A stretch of 64,000 nucleotides of DNA, from positions 248,001 through 312,000 of the forward strand of contig JAKJHU010000134.1 of NCBI GenBank assembly GCA_022316685.1, read 5' to 3'. Shown here piece after piece: positions 25,375 to 37,255 of this stretch. Source of the DNA: Progne subis subis. Its lineage: Eukaryota > Chordata > Aves > Passeriformes > Hirundinidae. The position numbers and the translations under genes were made by a program. Numbering within the stretch: position 1 is the stretch's first letter; each line of letters opens with the position of its first letter. The notes below the pieces were generated by a model, which searched no databases, was not told the DNA's origin, and saw only the letters and a list, made by a program, of their open reading frames with translations.

Positions 25375-25791
25375 CCCCTCTGCTCTGGAGCCAGCCTGGG
25401 AGAGCTGGGGGTGCTCCCCTGGAGAGGAGAAGGCTCCAGGGAGAGCTCAGAGCCCCTGCCAGGGCCTGAAGGGGCTCCAGGAGAGCTGCAGAGGGACTGG
25501 GGACAAGGGCTGGAGGGACAGCACACAGGGAATGGCTGCCAGTGCCAGAGGGCAGGGTGGATGGGATCTTGGGCAGGAATTGTTCCCTGGCAGGGTGTTG
25601 AGGCCCTGGCACAGGGTGCCCAGAGCAGCTGGGGCTGCCCCTGGATCCCTGGCAGTGCCCAAGGCCAGGTTGGACACTGGGGCTTGGAGCAGCCTGGGAC
25701 AGTGGAAGGTGTTCCTGCCATGGCACAGGATGGGATGGGACGAGCTTTAAGGTCCCTTCCAACCCCAGACCTTTCCAAATGTGATTCTGGG
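25375..25791 (+). mobile_element. CR1 LINE 3'-end fragment, younger songbird-like type
   Basis: Landmarks are TGCTCTGGAGCCAGCCTGGG, GAGAAGGCTCCAGGGAGAGC, GGGACTGGGGACAAGGGCTG, GGGAATGGCTGCCAGTGCCA, GGAATTGTTCCCTGGCAGGG, CAGTGCCCAAGGCCAGGTTG and CTTTAAGGTCCCTTCCAACC, ending in TGTGATTCTGGG. It is GC-rich and follows the remembered pattern closely, which suggests a later insertion than the other copies here. The overlapping open frames on both strands (up to 166 codons) are LINE 3' untranslated sequence, not genes. Confidence 0.9.
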
Positions 25792-28700
25792 AAATGTGAG
25801 TCATCTTTTCAATGTTTTTCTTCCTTGCATTGCCAAAAAAGTGACACCCTTCAGCAGAAGTTTTTTGTTGTTACAGTCTTGGTGCTTGCATAATCAAATT
25901 CCTTGAACTTCTTAGGTGGCATCTCGGTTTGTAGTCCACAGGAACAAATGGAATGCAGATATATTCTTACATTCTTTACTACTTTGTGGTGAAAAATAAC
26001 ATTTTCCCTCTACAGTGAAACTCTGGCACTGACAGAATGCATACTGTATTGTTTTCTATAAAAGGAAAAATTTATGTTTAGAAAAGGTTTTGAAATGCCA
26101 TCTTTCTGAGTGTAAGCACATAAGTAAAATCAATACAAATTCAACACCCTGCTTCTTTTTGCAATTCAATAATAATAATATTAAATCTGTCTTTAAATGT
26201 CAAGGATGTTGGAAAAATTAAAGATAAAATTACAGCAGCATTTTCTCCCCTGTGAAATAGTGATTCTTTCACTAATCCTGTAAACAAAAGCACTTATTTA
26301 ATTGTGCTCCTCTGGTCTAGAAGTACCTTATGACAAAGATGTCTCTGTAATAATTTAAAAAATTATCTATTTAAAAAATAAAATCAAAATAAAAAGTATA
26401 TGTAACAAACCCACTGGGTAAAAAGGCTTTTCTCAGTAAAGCCATTAGAAATTAATTTGAACAAGATCATGTTCTGTGATTCTTACATTGTGTTAATATT
26501 GTCTAGAGTCACTGAAAGTGCTGAAGGTGCTGCAGTAATCTACTTATTTGTTTATTTTAGACTTTAGGCCAAAAGTCCACCTGAGGGAAACAAAAGGCAA
26601 AAGTAGCAATGAACTGCAGGAATGGAGGTCAGGAGTTCCCCTGACAAGGAGCTCGTGGAAGGTCTGGTGGAACAGAAGGGATCTGGTTCTCCTGCTCCCA
26701 GTGCCGAGGCTGGGAAAGCTCCAAATCAGATGAAGAGAGACCCAGGCCAATTCATGACTGAAGGGAATTACCAGGCTGGAAAAGGAAGCTAAAAGACTGA
26801 AATGAAAGTCCAGAGAGGTCAAAATTATCAGCCCAACCTCAACTAACCCTGGAAAATATCTGTTCCTTTGGTTTCCTATGGTAGCATCAGGTACTCCTAA
26901 CCAAAATCCCACTGTTAAAGCTCACCCCAATCTTTACCTTACACATCTGTTTGTATATTGCATTTATATTTTATATATTGCCCTTTGGATGAAGGCAATG
27001 TGGTCCCTGTTTGAATGCGATTGCAACAAGAACATGTCAAATAGACGAAATGTTAATATATTGCTATGTTATTAATGTTTAACATTAGCAACAATGAAAG
27101 AATCTTACTGGGACCTGCATTAAAGGTTTTTTTTGTTGTTTTTTTTTTGTTTGTTTTTTTTAATTTATTTTTACTTTGCATCCTTGTTGCAAAATAATGA
27201 CTGATATTCCACACTGCTTCCATATATGTTAGGGGAATTCTGATGTCTGCCCCCTTTGCTATTTGTCCTTCTAGAAATCATGGGGACAAAGGCAGATGAG
27301 CCACCATTTTTCACCTAAACCTATATTTTTAATTTCCCGTTGTTTCACACTTTTTTTGTGTGTGTGCTACTGGGGTAACTATAACAAATAAAAGACACAA
27401 AATAACCAGGTTCTTATCACCCCCCAATACATGTAAGCACTACAAGTATATAGGTTAGATATGAAATACTTTTAACATTAAAACTAAATAATGCAGTATT
27501 TCTGAGGGGGTTTTTTTTTGCAACAGCGCTAAGTTTTTACAGCATTTTCGGCATCATGTTCTGAGTGAGTTTGGAGACAGAAACATTTTTTTTAATTATA
27601 GGCTGTGGATCATTATCAGCCCAACTAAATATAAAGCCATCAGAAGGAAGTGAACTGGCAGCTTTCTCTTTTATTGAAAAGAAGGGAATCCAGTGGGTGC
27701 AGTTGGATACACCAGCCCCTTTGCACTGCTGCTCACACTCCTGTTTACTTTCCACCACCCATGGCTGACAGACTGTACACTTTTGGTTTTGAGGCAGAAT
27801 TTCAACTCAGAACAATGAGTTCTATCCATGGAGTAGCTGATTTGGGCCATAAGTGCATTCCTCATGAGGGGAAATTAATCATTACCAGAGAACACTCCAC
27901 CATAATGTTCGCTCCGCTATAAAGCTGCTCCACTGGAGATGGGCTGGCATTTTCCAAGTCCTCATTAATACCAGTCAGAATAGAAATGCTTTTCAGCTTC
28001 TCCTATTTCATATATATTTATTCTGAAATTATGAAAAGTACCTTTGAAGCAGCAATTGTGTGAAGTGAGTGACCAGAACAACTTAAATGGAGAAGTATCA
28101 TCATTTTGATATATTACATTTCAAAACACCGTACCTTGGGCAATACCTCACATGAGGATGTTACTGCACATTAATTTTGAGAATGTTAGGATCTGCCCAC
28201 CACTATTTCAGCAGTAAATGCCATGGCAATAAAGAATAATCGCTGCAGTAGTCACACTATTATAGTTAGAGCTCTGTTGGAGTTTCCATTATAAGTTGTA
28301 AATGCTCTTTTTGAAGGATTTGCAACTTGGTGCTTTTGAATTCACATTGGGCTGCAACTTCACATGGGGAAGGATTAGTGTATATAATTGCTTCAGTTGT
28401 GTTTGATGTTTGGGTATACTGGCTGACAGAAAAATAGACCAGCTCATTGAAATACCAGCCTTGCCTGCACACTGCTTTTTGCCCTAACTTTTTGATTACA
28501 GTGCAATTTTACCCAAGGATAATAATACTGGAACAGCCTCTCATGTAGCTCCAGTGTAAAGGTGTTCCACCAGTATAGCTGATTCCTTTAAATTTCAAGG
28601 AATGAACTGTTTTTTATGTTTTTTATGTTTTATGCCATTACATTCTTAAATCCTAATTATAGATCGTTTCCTACTGTATTTTAGCTATGTTGGCTTCTAC

Positions 28701-29865
28701 ATCAGCAGGATTGGAGTAAAGCAGAACCCGTGGAGAAAAGCCCTAAGATGCTGCATTTGTTTACAAGATGTGAGCAAATTGATACCTTTTTTCAAGTTGT
28801 TTCATCATGAAAAAAAAGTGCTTTTATAACGTCATGTATTGCTTGGTTTATTTTAGATGGCTATTTGGGAAAAGCAGTTTTTCATACTTTTACTTTTCTT
28901 CATTTTCCATTTGCAGTGCTGTAGTCCTAAAGCTTGAGACTGTTCTGCTGAGAATTACTTACGCCTTAACAGAACTTCAGCACTTTGAGCGATACATTAA
29001 ATTGCTGATACTTAAAATCACACAGAGTCCTGGAATGTGAAAGAACTTCACATCATATTTGGCAATGAGGAGCAGCAGGCATTGGAAACAATGAAAAATA
29101 CCAGTAATTGGCCCAGGAGTTCATGTTTGACTTACTGGTCAAACTGTTAATATTTCCAAGTAAAGTGAAAAACATTAATAGAGGAGTTTATAGCAGAATT
29201 GTTATAAAACAAAAAGGATTCAGAAGTACCCCGTAATTATGAAAGCCCAGTCATACCAACAAATAATGAGAAAAAAATGGGTGTAAAGGCTCTAATCTTT
29301 GGTAAATTGCACCAAAATAGGAGAAGAGCAGTATCATTACTGTGTGAACAAAACTCCAGCTTCAGTGCAAAGCTTGTCACATCTAATACAATCAGCTCTA
29401 AACCTGATGCAGGGAATCGTGACCCTACATCTCTACTGCCACACTAGACTTCCCTCACCCAAAAGAACATAATTAATTAATTTCAGCTGGAGGATGTTCT
29501 CAAGTTTCATAATTAATAACATGTACATCCACCACATTAACCCGCTGCCGCTGAAACAGTATGTAAAGTGATTAGTAAAGGTAAATTAAGGCTGATTTCC
29601 ATCCAAAAATAGGCTGGTACCAGTTGTAGTCAACTTTTAAAACATCAAAAGCATGGCAAAACTTATTTGTGGACACTGAAACACAAAGAGTAAGGTATAG
29701 ATTGCCAATAGATATGTAGTGTTTGAAACTAGATAAAAACTATATAGAAGGAAAATAAACATGGTATTAATCTGTGGTTACAACATGTTCTGTAGCTGAT
29801 ATGGCTGAGGCAGATCGGTTTGAGTTTCTATGGAATTTAATGTACAGAACTTTAAGGAGACCTGA
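25792..29865. other. AT-rich unique DNA, no gene seen
   Basis: A T-rich stretch lies at 27126-27170. The part 29462-29580 contains repeated TAATTA cores and is listed as a possible regulatory element. No exon or RNA gene was recognised. Confidence 0.5.
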
Positions 29866-29871
29866 ACAAAA

Positions 29872-29904
<33 letters not shown>

Positions 29905-29950
29905 AACAAACAAACAAACAACAAACAAAAAAAAAAAAAAACACAAAAAA
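29866..29950. repeat. (CAA)n/(AAAC)n/poly-A compound microsatellite
   Basis: About ten CAA units pass into AAAC units, an A run of about 18 and ACAC. The translation as poly-Asn or poly-Cys in nearby open frames is an artefact of this repeat. Confidence 0.94.
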
Positions 29951-30381
29951 CCCACCCAAGAAAATCATCCAAAATCACAACCAAAATTCAAAGCTCCCAG
30001 ATCAATCACTGCCAGTGATTTTTGCTGTGCCTTCAGGTGGGCTACAGTTTATTGGCTCGTTACCTTCCTTCTGTGCAACAGAAGAGGGCCTGGGAAGCCA
30101 GACATTTCTCAGCAAGGCTATAATTGCTTTTGCCAGAGCCATTGGAGACAGTGCCAGTTTCCTGTGGAACTCCCTGGGAACAGGGATGGGGATCAGCAGC
30201 CTTGAACTGGCAGAGGAGATGAGCATCTCCTCTGAAACTGCTTTTATTGAGAGACCTGATTCACAAATTCCATAATTCAATATCCCTCCCACTACCTCTT
30301 CACACTCACACCAGGTTATATTAGCACATTCTAAGCTTTAAGAGACAAGCCTTCAGCAAATTGCTGGTGTAATTGGAACAT

Positions 30382-30438
30382 TAAAAAAAAAGAAAGAAAA
30401 GAAAAGAAAAAAAAAAAAAAAGAAAAAAAAAAAGAAAT
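30382..30438. repeat. A-rich (GAAA)n tract
   Basis: A runs interrupted by single G residues: GAAAG, GAAAAG and then longer A runs. Confidence 0.9.
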
Positions 30439-31226
30439 TATAGTCCCTAAAGTGTTAACAAAAGGTGAAATCATTAGAAAGCTGAGAGAGCTGCAAGATC
30501 CTATTCTGTTAAAAAAGTTACCAGATGAGCCTGTTTGGTCTATAGCAAGATTGCAGAAGAAAAATTGGTGTATTAGCTGTAGGGGCTAGAAAGGAGACAC
30601 AAATAAGAAACAATCATTTTTACCCAGAGGTAAGAAAGTCCAGGGTGTATGAGATCATTTTATTGAGTTCCATTATTCTGACTAAAATATTAATTTGGGG
30701 ACCCACAGTGCCAGAGAAACATCGTGTTAGAAAATGCCTGTCTATGACTTTTCAAAGTTCATCCTCAAGGAGAAAACTGATTTTCTGTGCATCATTCTTG
30801 GGGAAATGAAGCTGCCTAAAACATTTTATGTTCTCACCATTAACACCCCATATGCTTATACTGGCATGTGTTCAAACTGTCATTCTCTGTTGTACATGCT
30901 GCCCACAGAAGAAAAATTATCAAAAAGGCATTTAACATATTTTAACATTGACCACATTTTAGCAGGTGTAATAAAAATTAAGAGAAAGTTGCAGGTACCA
31001 TAAGGTTCCCCAAACTTAGCAAATATTCTGCTTAAGAGCTGCTGCTCAACAGTAATTCCAGGATGGCCTTGTTTTGAAAATCAGCCTCTAATATATGTAG
31101 TTTGTCGCAATGTGAATGCTGCCTACCCGATTGTGCATGTACCTGCTTTTTATGGCACTCTTTTGGAAATATCAAAACATATCACAGGTGAAAAATATGA
31201 AAAGAGGAGACTTTCCATTTAGAGGT

Positions 31227-31267
31227 AAAAAAAAAAAAAACCCTTCTTTTTTTTTTTTTTTTTTTTT
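31227..31267. repeat. A14 - spacer - T21 inverted pair
   Basis: A run at 31227-31240, spacer CCCTTC and T run at 31247-31267. The two arms can pair into a simple hairpin of up to 14 A-T pairs. Confidence 0.9.
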
Positions 31268-31728
31268 AATTCAGATCCAAAAATGATCTGGTTTGGGTCA
31301 AACATATTAAAGCTATTCGATCCATTTACAAACTTTTAAAGATTACTTTTAAAACAGAATTTTTTCAACATTAAAACCATTTTTAAAGCATTTAATATTT
31401 TTCTTTGTATACTTCCAAATTTTTCCCCTTATTATCATCAACATTGTTATCTGAAAGCAATGTACTGCCCATGTTCTTTCCTCCACAAAATCCCATGAAT
31501 ATTTATGCATAGCTAGTCCTAGATTCATACTAAAAAATTTTTGTTTTCTCATGTTATGGTTTACTGTAGAGCCATACATTTCATATGTACTATTTTTGTA
31601 TCTGTACAGCTAATAAATCTATGATACCTAAAATAAGGTTTGAACATTTCTCCTGGAACCAAGATTTAAAGCTGTGGTATTTAACTAAATGTTATGATAG
31701 AGCATTGAAGCCCTTCCTACCTGGAGAG

Positions 31729-31749
31729 AAAAAAAAAAAAAAAAAAAAA
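31729..31749. repeat. Poly-A, 21 nt
   Basis: Uninterrupted A run followed by TAAAAGG. Confidence 0.93.
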
Positions 31750-33794
31750 TAAAAGGAGGGGCTTGTGCTTGCAGAGCTACACAGGACAATCCCATGGAGA
31801 GGGAGATTAAAATGAAAGGTTCTGTCTCGAACCTCACTGAAAACACTGGGATATTCCAAAACATCTCTTCTTATCTGCAAAGCAAGTGGTGTTTTAACAG
31901 TTTCCATATTCCCCACTGGTGTGTTTTCCACATATAGACTCCAATGACAAATGGCATTTCATTGGCCGAGTAATTTCACAAAGCAGAGCACTAAAGGAAG
32001 ATTTCTGAACAAGATGAGCCTATATAAACAGTCTGCCTTCATGGCACTCATGTGGAGCCTCTCTCTGCTCATCACTTTGTACACACATTCTGTACGTGGC
32101 AATCCATCAGCGAATGTTGCATAGGAAGACTTCAAAACAGAAACAGCAGTACCCTGTTTACTGCAGAGTCAAACTTTGGCAAATAAGCCCCACCAGGCTT
32201 CTCTTGGAAAAGCTATCAGAATTACTTCTGTTTTCTTGCTTGAGATGAAAAGCCCCCTATTGGCTGCCAATATTTGTATATTTTTACATTTGCATTATCC
32301 GTGCGGGATTCAGTAGGCAGCGTTGGTCCAGGGGAAATAACAGATTTGTGTGCCCAGAAACACACATTTGGAGCACTGATAGCCTTTTTCTACATGACTG
32401 TGGGAACTTTCCTGAGAAAGGAGGCCCTAAAATTGCTGTAAAGATTTCATAAGTGCAACGCTCCCTGTGGAAGGGTTGAAGCTGGAACGATTGGGAAGGT
32501 CTGCATATCTGTATTCCACGGTTTCAAAGGATCCGGTCACAGCCTGCTGTGTCTGAGACTGTGTTCATTGTCTGCCTTTCAAGATGGCATTGCCAGGGCT
32601 TCCCAGCAAACATTCTCTACATCACACCAGTGCTGCTGCCTGCCCTTCAATCAGCTCAGGCAGGCAAAGATGCTGCTGGAGATGCAAGAGCTTTACAAGA
32701 GCTTTAACTCTCAACATTGCTCTGCCAAGCCATCCTCTGACAGACTGTGAGGCACAGAGTGGGGAACTGGGGCTCAGTAGGACTCTCAGTGCTCTTCTGA
32801 TCTGTTTGTGTCCCTGCTTCAGCTGAGTTTGCTCATATTTGATGTTTTACTGACAAGGAGGATCGTGCTGCACTCAGAGTCAGACTGTCTACCTGGCTCA
32901 TGCTGCTGGAAAGGCCCAGGAGGAAAGCGGGAAAAAAATTACCAATAAAAATCCAACAAAAAATGCTGAATTTTGATTCTAATTTGACAATTAACTCTAG
33001 TTTTGCAGATTTGGGCTAACTAGACAGGTGCAGCAGAAATTTACCCTTTGCTCAGCTGAAGGATCAGGACATCAAAGTCCTTGCTGTGAGGGACGGTTTT
33101 CTCTTATGTAAATTATTACACTGGTTCTGAAAGGCCAGTTGATGTCAGAAAGAATTGATAGGTCTGGCCCTAAATTGATATTCTCTGAATGCTTTTGACA
33201 TGATTAAGATTTTCACGTTATCATTTGATCAATTGACTGATGCATACACACATATTTTCTTCCCAAGAGAAAATGAGATAATAAAGAATTACTGATGAAT
33301 GAGTGATTACACATCTTTTTTGCACCAGGAATTTTTATCAAGCACTTAAAGATGAATATAAGCCAATAGTAGTAATAAACAGTCTTCATAAAAAGTGTGT
33401 TGCTGGAAATGCACTTAACTTATCAACACCATCATATCGAATTTTAGCAATGCTATTTAGATTATTATACATACTCTGGACAACATATTACTTAGATCAG
33501 ATGCTCAGAGAGACTTTTATAATAAACGGATGGCAGCAGACTTTCCGTCTTAACATAAAGACTTATTGCTTGGTATTCAGATGGATTCTGTAATCCCAAG
33601 CTAATTGTTATACATTGAATTACCACATTTAATCATTAATGCTGCGGGGAGACAGACATAAACAGATCATTGAGACTGGGATATGGCTGTGGATTATTAA
33701 CACTATTATCCATTTTATTTTTCTGGATGTATCTTTCAGTGTTGGTGCAGTGTGTGCTACACAGGAACAGTATTTTATTTCCATGCTCTGCAGT

Positions 33795-34309
33795 ACAAGG
33801 TATCTCAGAACCCCAGGTTGGGTGAGGCTGGAGGGGCCCCCAGGGGCTGCTCTGGTGCCCCCTCCGTGCTCCAGCAGGGCCGTCCCAGAGCACAGGGCAC
33901 AGCAGTGTGTGCACAGGGCTCTGCAATATCCCCAGGGAGAGAGGAGCCTGCACAGCCTCTGGGCACCATCTGCTCAGGGCTGGGCACTGCCAGGGCAGCA
34001 GCTGTGCCCCTGTGCAGGGGCAGTTCCTGGGCTCAGCCCCTGCCCCTGGCTCTGGTGCCATTGCTGGGCCTGGAGCAGAGCCTGGGCTGCTCTGCCCTCC
34101 CTGCACACAGGGACAGACAGACAGACAGACAGACAGGGACACACAGGGACACACAGGGACAGACAGACAGACAGACAGACACACAGGGACACACAGGGAC
34201 ACACAGGGACAGACAGACAGACACACAGGGACAGACAGGGACACACAGGGACAGACAGGGACAGACAGACAGACAGACAGAGAGACAGGGACACACAGGG
34301 ACACACAGG

Positions 34310-34341
<32 letters not shown>

Positions 34342-34900
34342 CAGGGACACACAGGGACACACAGGGACAGACAGACAGACAGACAGACAGGGACACACAG
34401 GGACACACAGGGATGGACAGGGACACACAGGGACGGACAGACAGACAGACAGACAGACACAGGGACACACAGGGACACACAGGGACAGGCAGACAGACAG
34501 ACAGGGACACACAGGGACGCACAGGGACAGACAGACAGGGACACACAGGGACACACAGGGACAGACAGACAGACAGGGACACACAGAGACACACAGGGAC
34601 ACACAGAGACAGACAGGGACACACAGGGACACATAGGGACACACAGGGACAGACAGACAGACAGGGACACACAGGACACACAGGGACACCCAGGGCTGAG
34701 GGCCCCTCTCAGCTGAGCTCCTCTCCAGGCTGAGCAGCCCCAGCTCCCTCAGCCTTTCCTGGGCACAGAGATGTTCCAGGCCTTTCCTCAGCTCCAGGAG
34801 CTCCTGTCCCTGCTGTGCTGAGGATCCAGAGCTGGACAAACACTCCAGAGGTGCCCCCGGGGCTGGGCACAGGGGCAGGATCCCTCCTGCACTGCTGCCA
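33795..34900 (-). mobile_element. CR1 LINE fragment interrupted by an internal tandem array
   Basis: The left part (33795-34104) gives the reverse complement of the CR1 3' region: CCCAGGTTGGGTGAGGCTGG, CAATATCCCCAGGGAGAGAG, CTGCACAGCCTCTGGGCACC. The right part (34691-34900) continues the same element further 5': CCCCTCTCAGCTGAGCTCCT, CCAGGCTGAGCAGCCCCAGC, TCCCTCAGCCTTTCCTGGGC, GGATCCAGAGCTGGACAAAC, ACTCCAGAGGTGCCCCCGGG. The two parts are in order and in the same orientation, so they are one insertion. The array at 34105-34690 sits where a few tens of CR1 bases would be expected. GC content is high. No reverse transcriptase region is included. Confidence 0.8.
34105..34690. repeat. ACAG / GGGACACACA minisatellite inside CR1
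   Basis: Tandem array built from two nested motifs: tetranucleotide ACAG (as ACAGACAG runs) and a decamer-like GGGACACACA. Blocks of one to three decamers alternate with two to seven ACAG units. Single-base variants (GGGATGGACA, GGGACGCACA, CACAGAGACA) mark individual units. The very long open frames on both strands here (DRQTDRQT or CVSLCVPV translations) come from the repeat, and a gene call would be wrong. Confidence 0.96.
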
Positions 34901-35289
34901 AGGCTCTGCTGTCCCCTCTCTGCAGGTGACAGCAGGAACAAGAAGCCTGCTTGGTGGTCTGAGCTTGTGCCTCTGCTTCTCTGTCCTTACACGGTTTTCG
35001 TCACCTCTTGCCCTTTCTGTGCCAGGTGGGACACAGACCCGCCCAGGACACAACTATCATGAGCTGCTGAAATCTTTTTAAATCTCCCTCTTTGTAATGA
35101 ATCTGCAGTTTTAGTTCTAAATTATTATATACATGTGCCTGTAGGTCTGCCCATTTTATTTCTTAAAGTTTTTACATTATTTCTAGTTCTAGTTGTTCTG
35201 AAGACTTTTCCGCTACTCTGTGCACTAATTTTTTTGTCACAACAGGATACATTTGCCTCATACCTGTTCAGTGTTTTCAGATGCCTGTT

Positions 35290-35380
35290 CAATATATTTA
35301 TCTCATGTAACTTCAGCAGATTTAAGACTTTTCACTCTGTTTTGAGGAAGTACTTGGCTTTTCTTATAAACCTGTAATTT
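35290..35380 (-). mobile_element. Possible ancient CR1 remnant
   Basis: CTCTGTTTTGAGGAAGTACT followed by TTCTTATAAACCTGTAATTT resembles the reverse complement of the older CR1 type also seen at 16153-16940. Only this short part is convincing, and it could be chance similarity in AT-rich sequence. Confidence 0.33.
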
Positions 35381-37237
35381 TCAGTCTGAAGAAACACTTA
35401 TGCCTTCAGGGAGCATTGTATTCTTTTTTTCCCAGTGCCTTTTAAATTTGTTTACTTTCTCAAGTACCAACAAAAACATGATGTAGTATTGTAACCATCT
35501 CTTGTCATATCCAAAGAATATATTGTTACCAGGCAAGAGCTTTAGTTTACTATGGAAATGTAATATGGTATAATTTATCTAATCTATGTTCAAAATCAAA
35601 AAACATTATAGTAAAAATTTCCCTTAGGAAAAAAAAAAAAAAAAAAGAAAATGAAAGTAGAATTGAAATAAACTGTTCTTCATATATTTGTACTCCAAGA
35701 AGCCTCTTTTAAATCACCTAATAAATCCAGGACCAGCCATATCTTCATTTGTTCATTAGGTACTCAGTTTAAAAGAAGGGAAAAAAATCAATACTTGTTC
35801 CTGTCTCATTTCTGAAGAATGGCACTGAGCCATTTGAGGTCTGGAATGCCTTCAAGTGAGTGACATGCTCAGATAAAGTTCAAAACCTCAATATCACCTC
35901 AGCTCATTTTGAACATCAGTCACAAGATTCTGATTTTCGATGGAATCAAAATTAGAGCAGAGGGAGAGAGGGAGGCACACACTGCCACAGAAGAATGGAT
36001 ACACTTTGGAGAAGGGAAAAATTCTTGCCATTCTTTAGCAAAATTCTATCACCAAACAAAATCTTGATCATTCTTGGAGTTCATTTTTACTGCTATAGCA
36101 ATTTGGATGGTAAGATTATGGATATAAGGTAGATATAAAGATTGCATTAGGTGAAATAGATGAGATCTATTAAAGATGCAAATCAGCTTAAAATACAGGA
36201 AAGTTTTAGATATGGCACCTTGTATAATATTCTAAGGATTCATTTCTGCTGCTTTCAACTGCATATATTTTACAGTGAGAGTGCAGAGAAAGGAGGTAAT
36301 GGTGCTTTATTGCTTTTTCAGAATCAGTGCTCTCTCAAGCAGTGTCAGAAAAGTCCTATTCTGGTGTCTAGTTTAAAAAAAAACCATATTGACAAACAGA
36401 AAGGGCATTCAGGACTGAGGCCTTGGGAAGGCTGATCGATGAGAAAAGGCTTAAATAAATAAATATGTATGGCTTATCTTAAAGGTGACTTCTACAAAAG
36501 TGCCACATCGCTGTTCAACCTGATTCTTAGGATGATTCTGGGAGAAAATATAGTCAACCCAGAAAAAAATTCTAAAAGAATTTAAAATTCAATGACCTAA
36601 GTATGTAACTATATACTATACATTACAGAAGAATCTTCCTTGTTCTAAATGATCATAAAAAGACAAACTTTTTGTAAAGAAGTCACATAACAGTATTATG
36701 TAGATATTTACCAGTAAAATATAGGTACTGAATGATTTAATAGGTTTCCTAGCAACTGACTTGATGCAAGTATCAAACAAATGGACTAAATCATTATCAG
36801 GGTACGGTGAGGGCCAAATTAGGGTACAGTCAGGCCCAGTGCTTCTGCATTGTAGAGTCCAACCCTTTTCCAGATGGGATAGTTCTTATTGGTACTGTCA
36901 GAAGGGCTCCTCCAAAATTGAACGGCCAACATTATTGTGAAAAGAACGATTTTTAAATTCTTCTCTTGAGTGCCTTGGTATTTTTTTGAGGAAAGGTATG
37001 AATTGGAAAAAAATATATATATAGGAAATTGTGCTCTAACATCAGGCCTTCAAACATCTAAGAGAGGCATTAAAAAGGAGGTTACGGACTTTAGGTGCCA
37101 GGATCCTTCAGAAACCTCTTCTCTTTTCCCCACCCGTTACGGCCATGCTCCTGTCAGAGGGCAGAATTCTCGTTCCCTGCCCAGCACCGGTGGGTGTGGA
37201 AGCAGCAGCTTCCCCAGCTGGCCGTTCCCGGGCGGCA

Positions 37238-37255
37238 GGGCCGGGCCGGGCCGGG
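37238..37255 (+). other. Canonical G-quadruplex motif
   Basis: Four GGG tracts separated by CC loops (G3N2 repeated) occupy 18 bases, and a further GGG lies just upstream at 37230-37232. Short loops favour a stable parallel quadruplex on the plus strand. It abuts the left edge of the 24-bp minisatellite. Confidence 0.85.

Larger units (their letters stand above)
30439..33794. other. AT-rich unique DNA, no gene supported
   Basis: Contains an A14/T21 inverted pair at 31227-31267 and an A run at 31729-31749. The stretches 31930-32420 and 33300-33740 are unusually free of simple sequence and could be conserved non-coding DNA, which is inference. The 96-codon open frame at 33303-33593 has no recognisable domain. 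Confidence 0.5.
34901..37255. other. AT-rich unique DNA, no gene seen
   Basis: Contains an A run at 35629-35646 and a possible old CR1 remnant at 35290-35380. The right edge turns sharply GC-rich at about 37195, where the G-quadruplex motif and minisatellite begin. No exon was recognised. Confidence 0.5.

Noticed and set aside
25304..25893. Overlapping open frames of 138 to 166 codons
   Set aside because: The sequence is the untranslated 3' region of a CR1 LINE.
34105..34690. CRISPR-like array
   Set aside because: There are no unique spacers between repeats; it is a nested tandem repeat in a vertebrate genome.
33636..34941. Open frames up to 364 codons on both strands
   Set aside because: They are produced by the ACAG/GGGACACACA array and its CR1 flanks; both strands are open at once and no domain is present.
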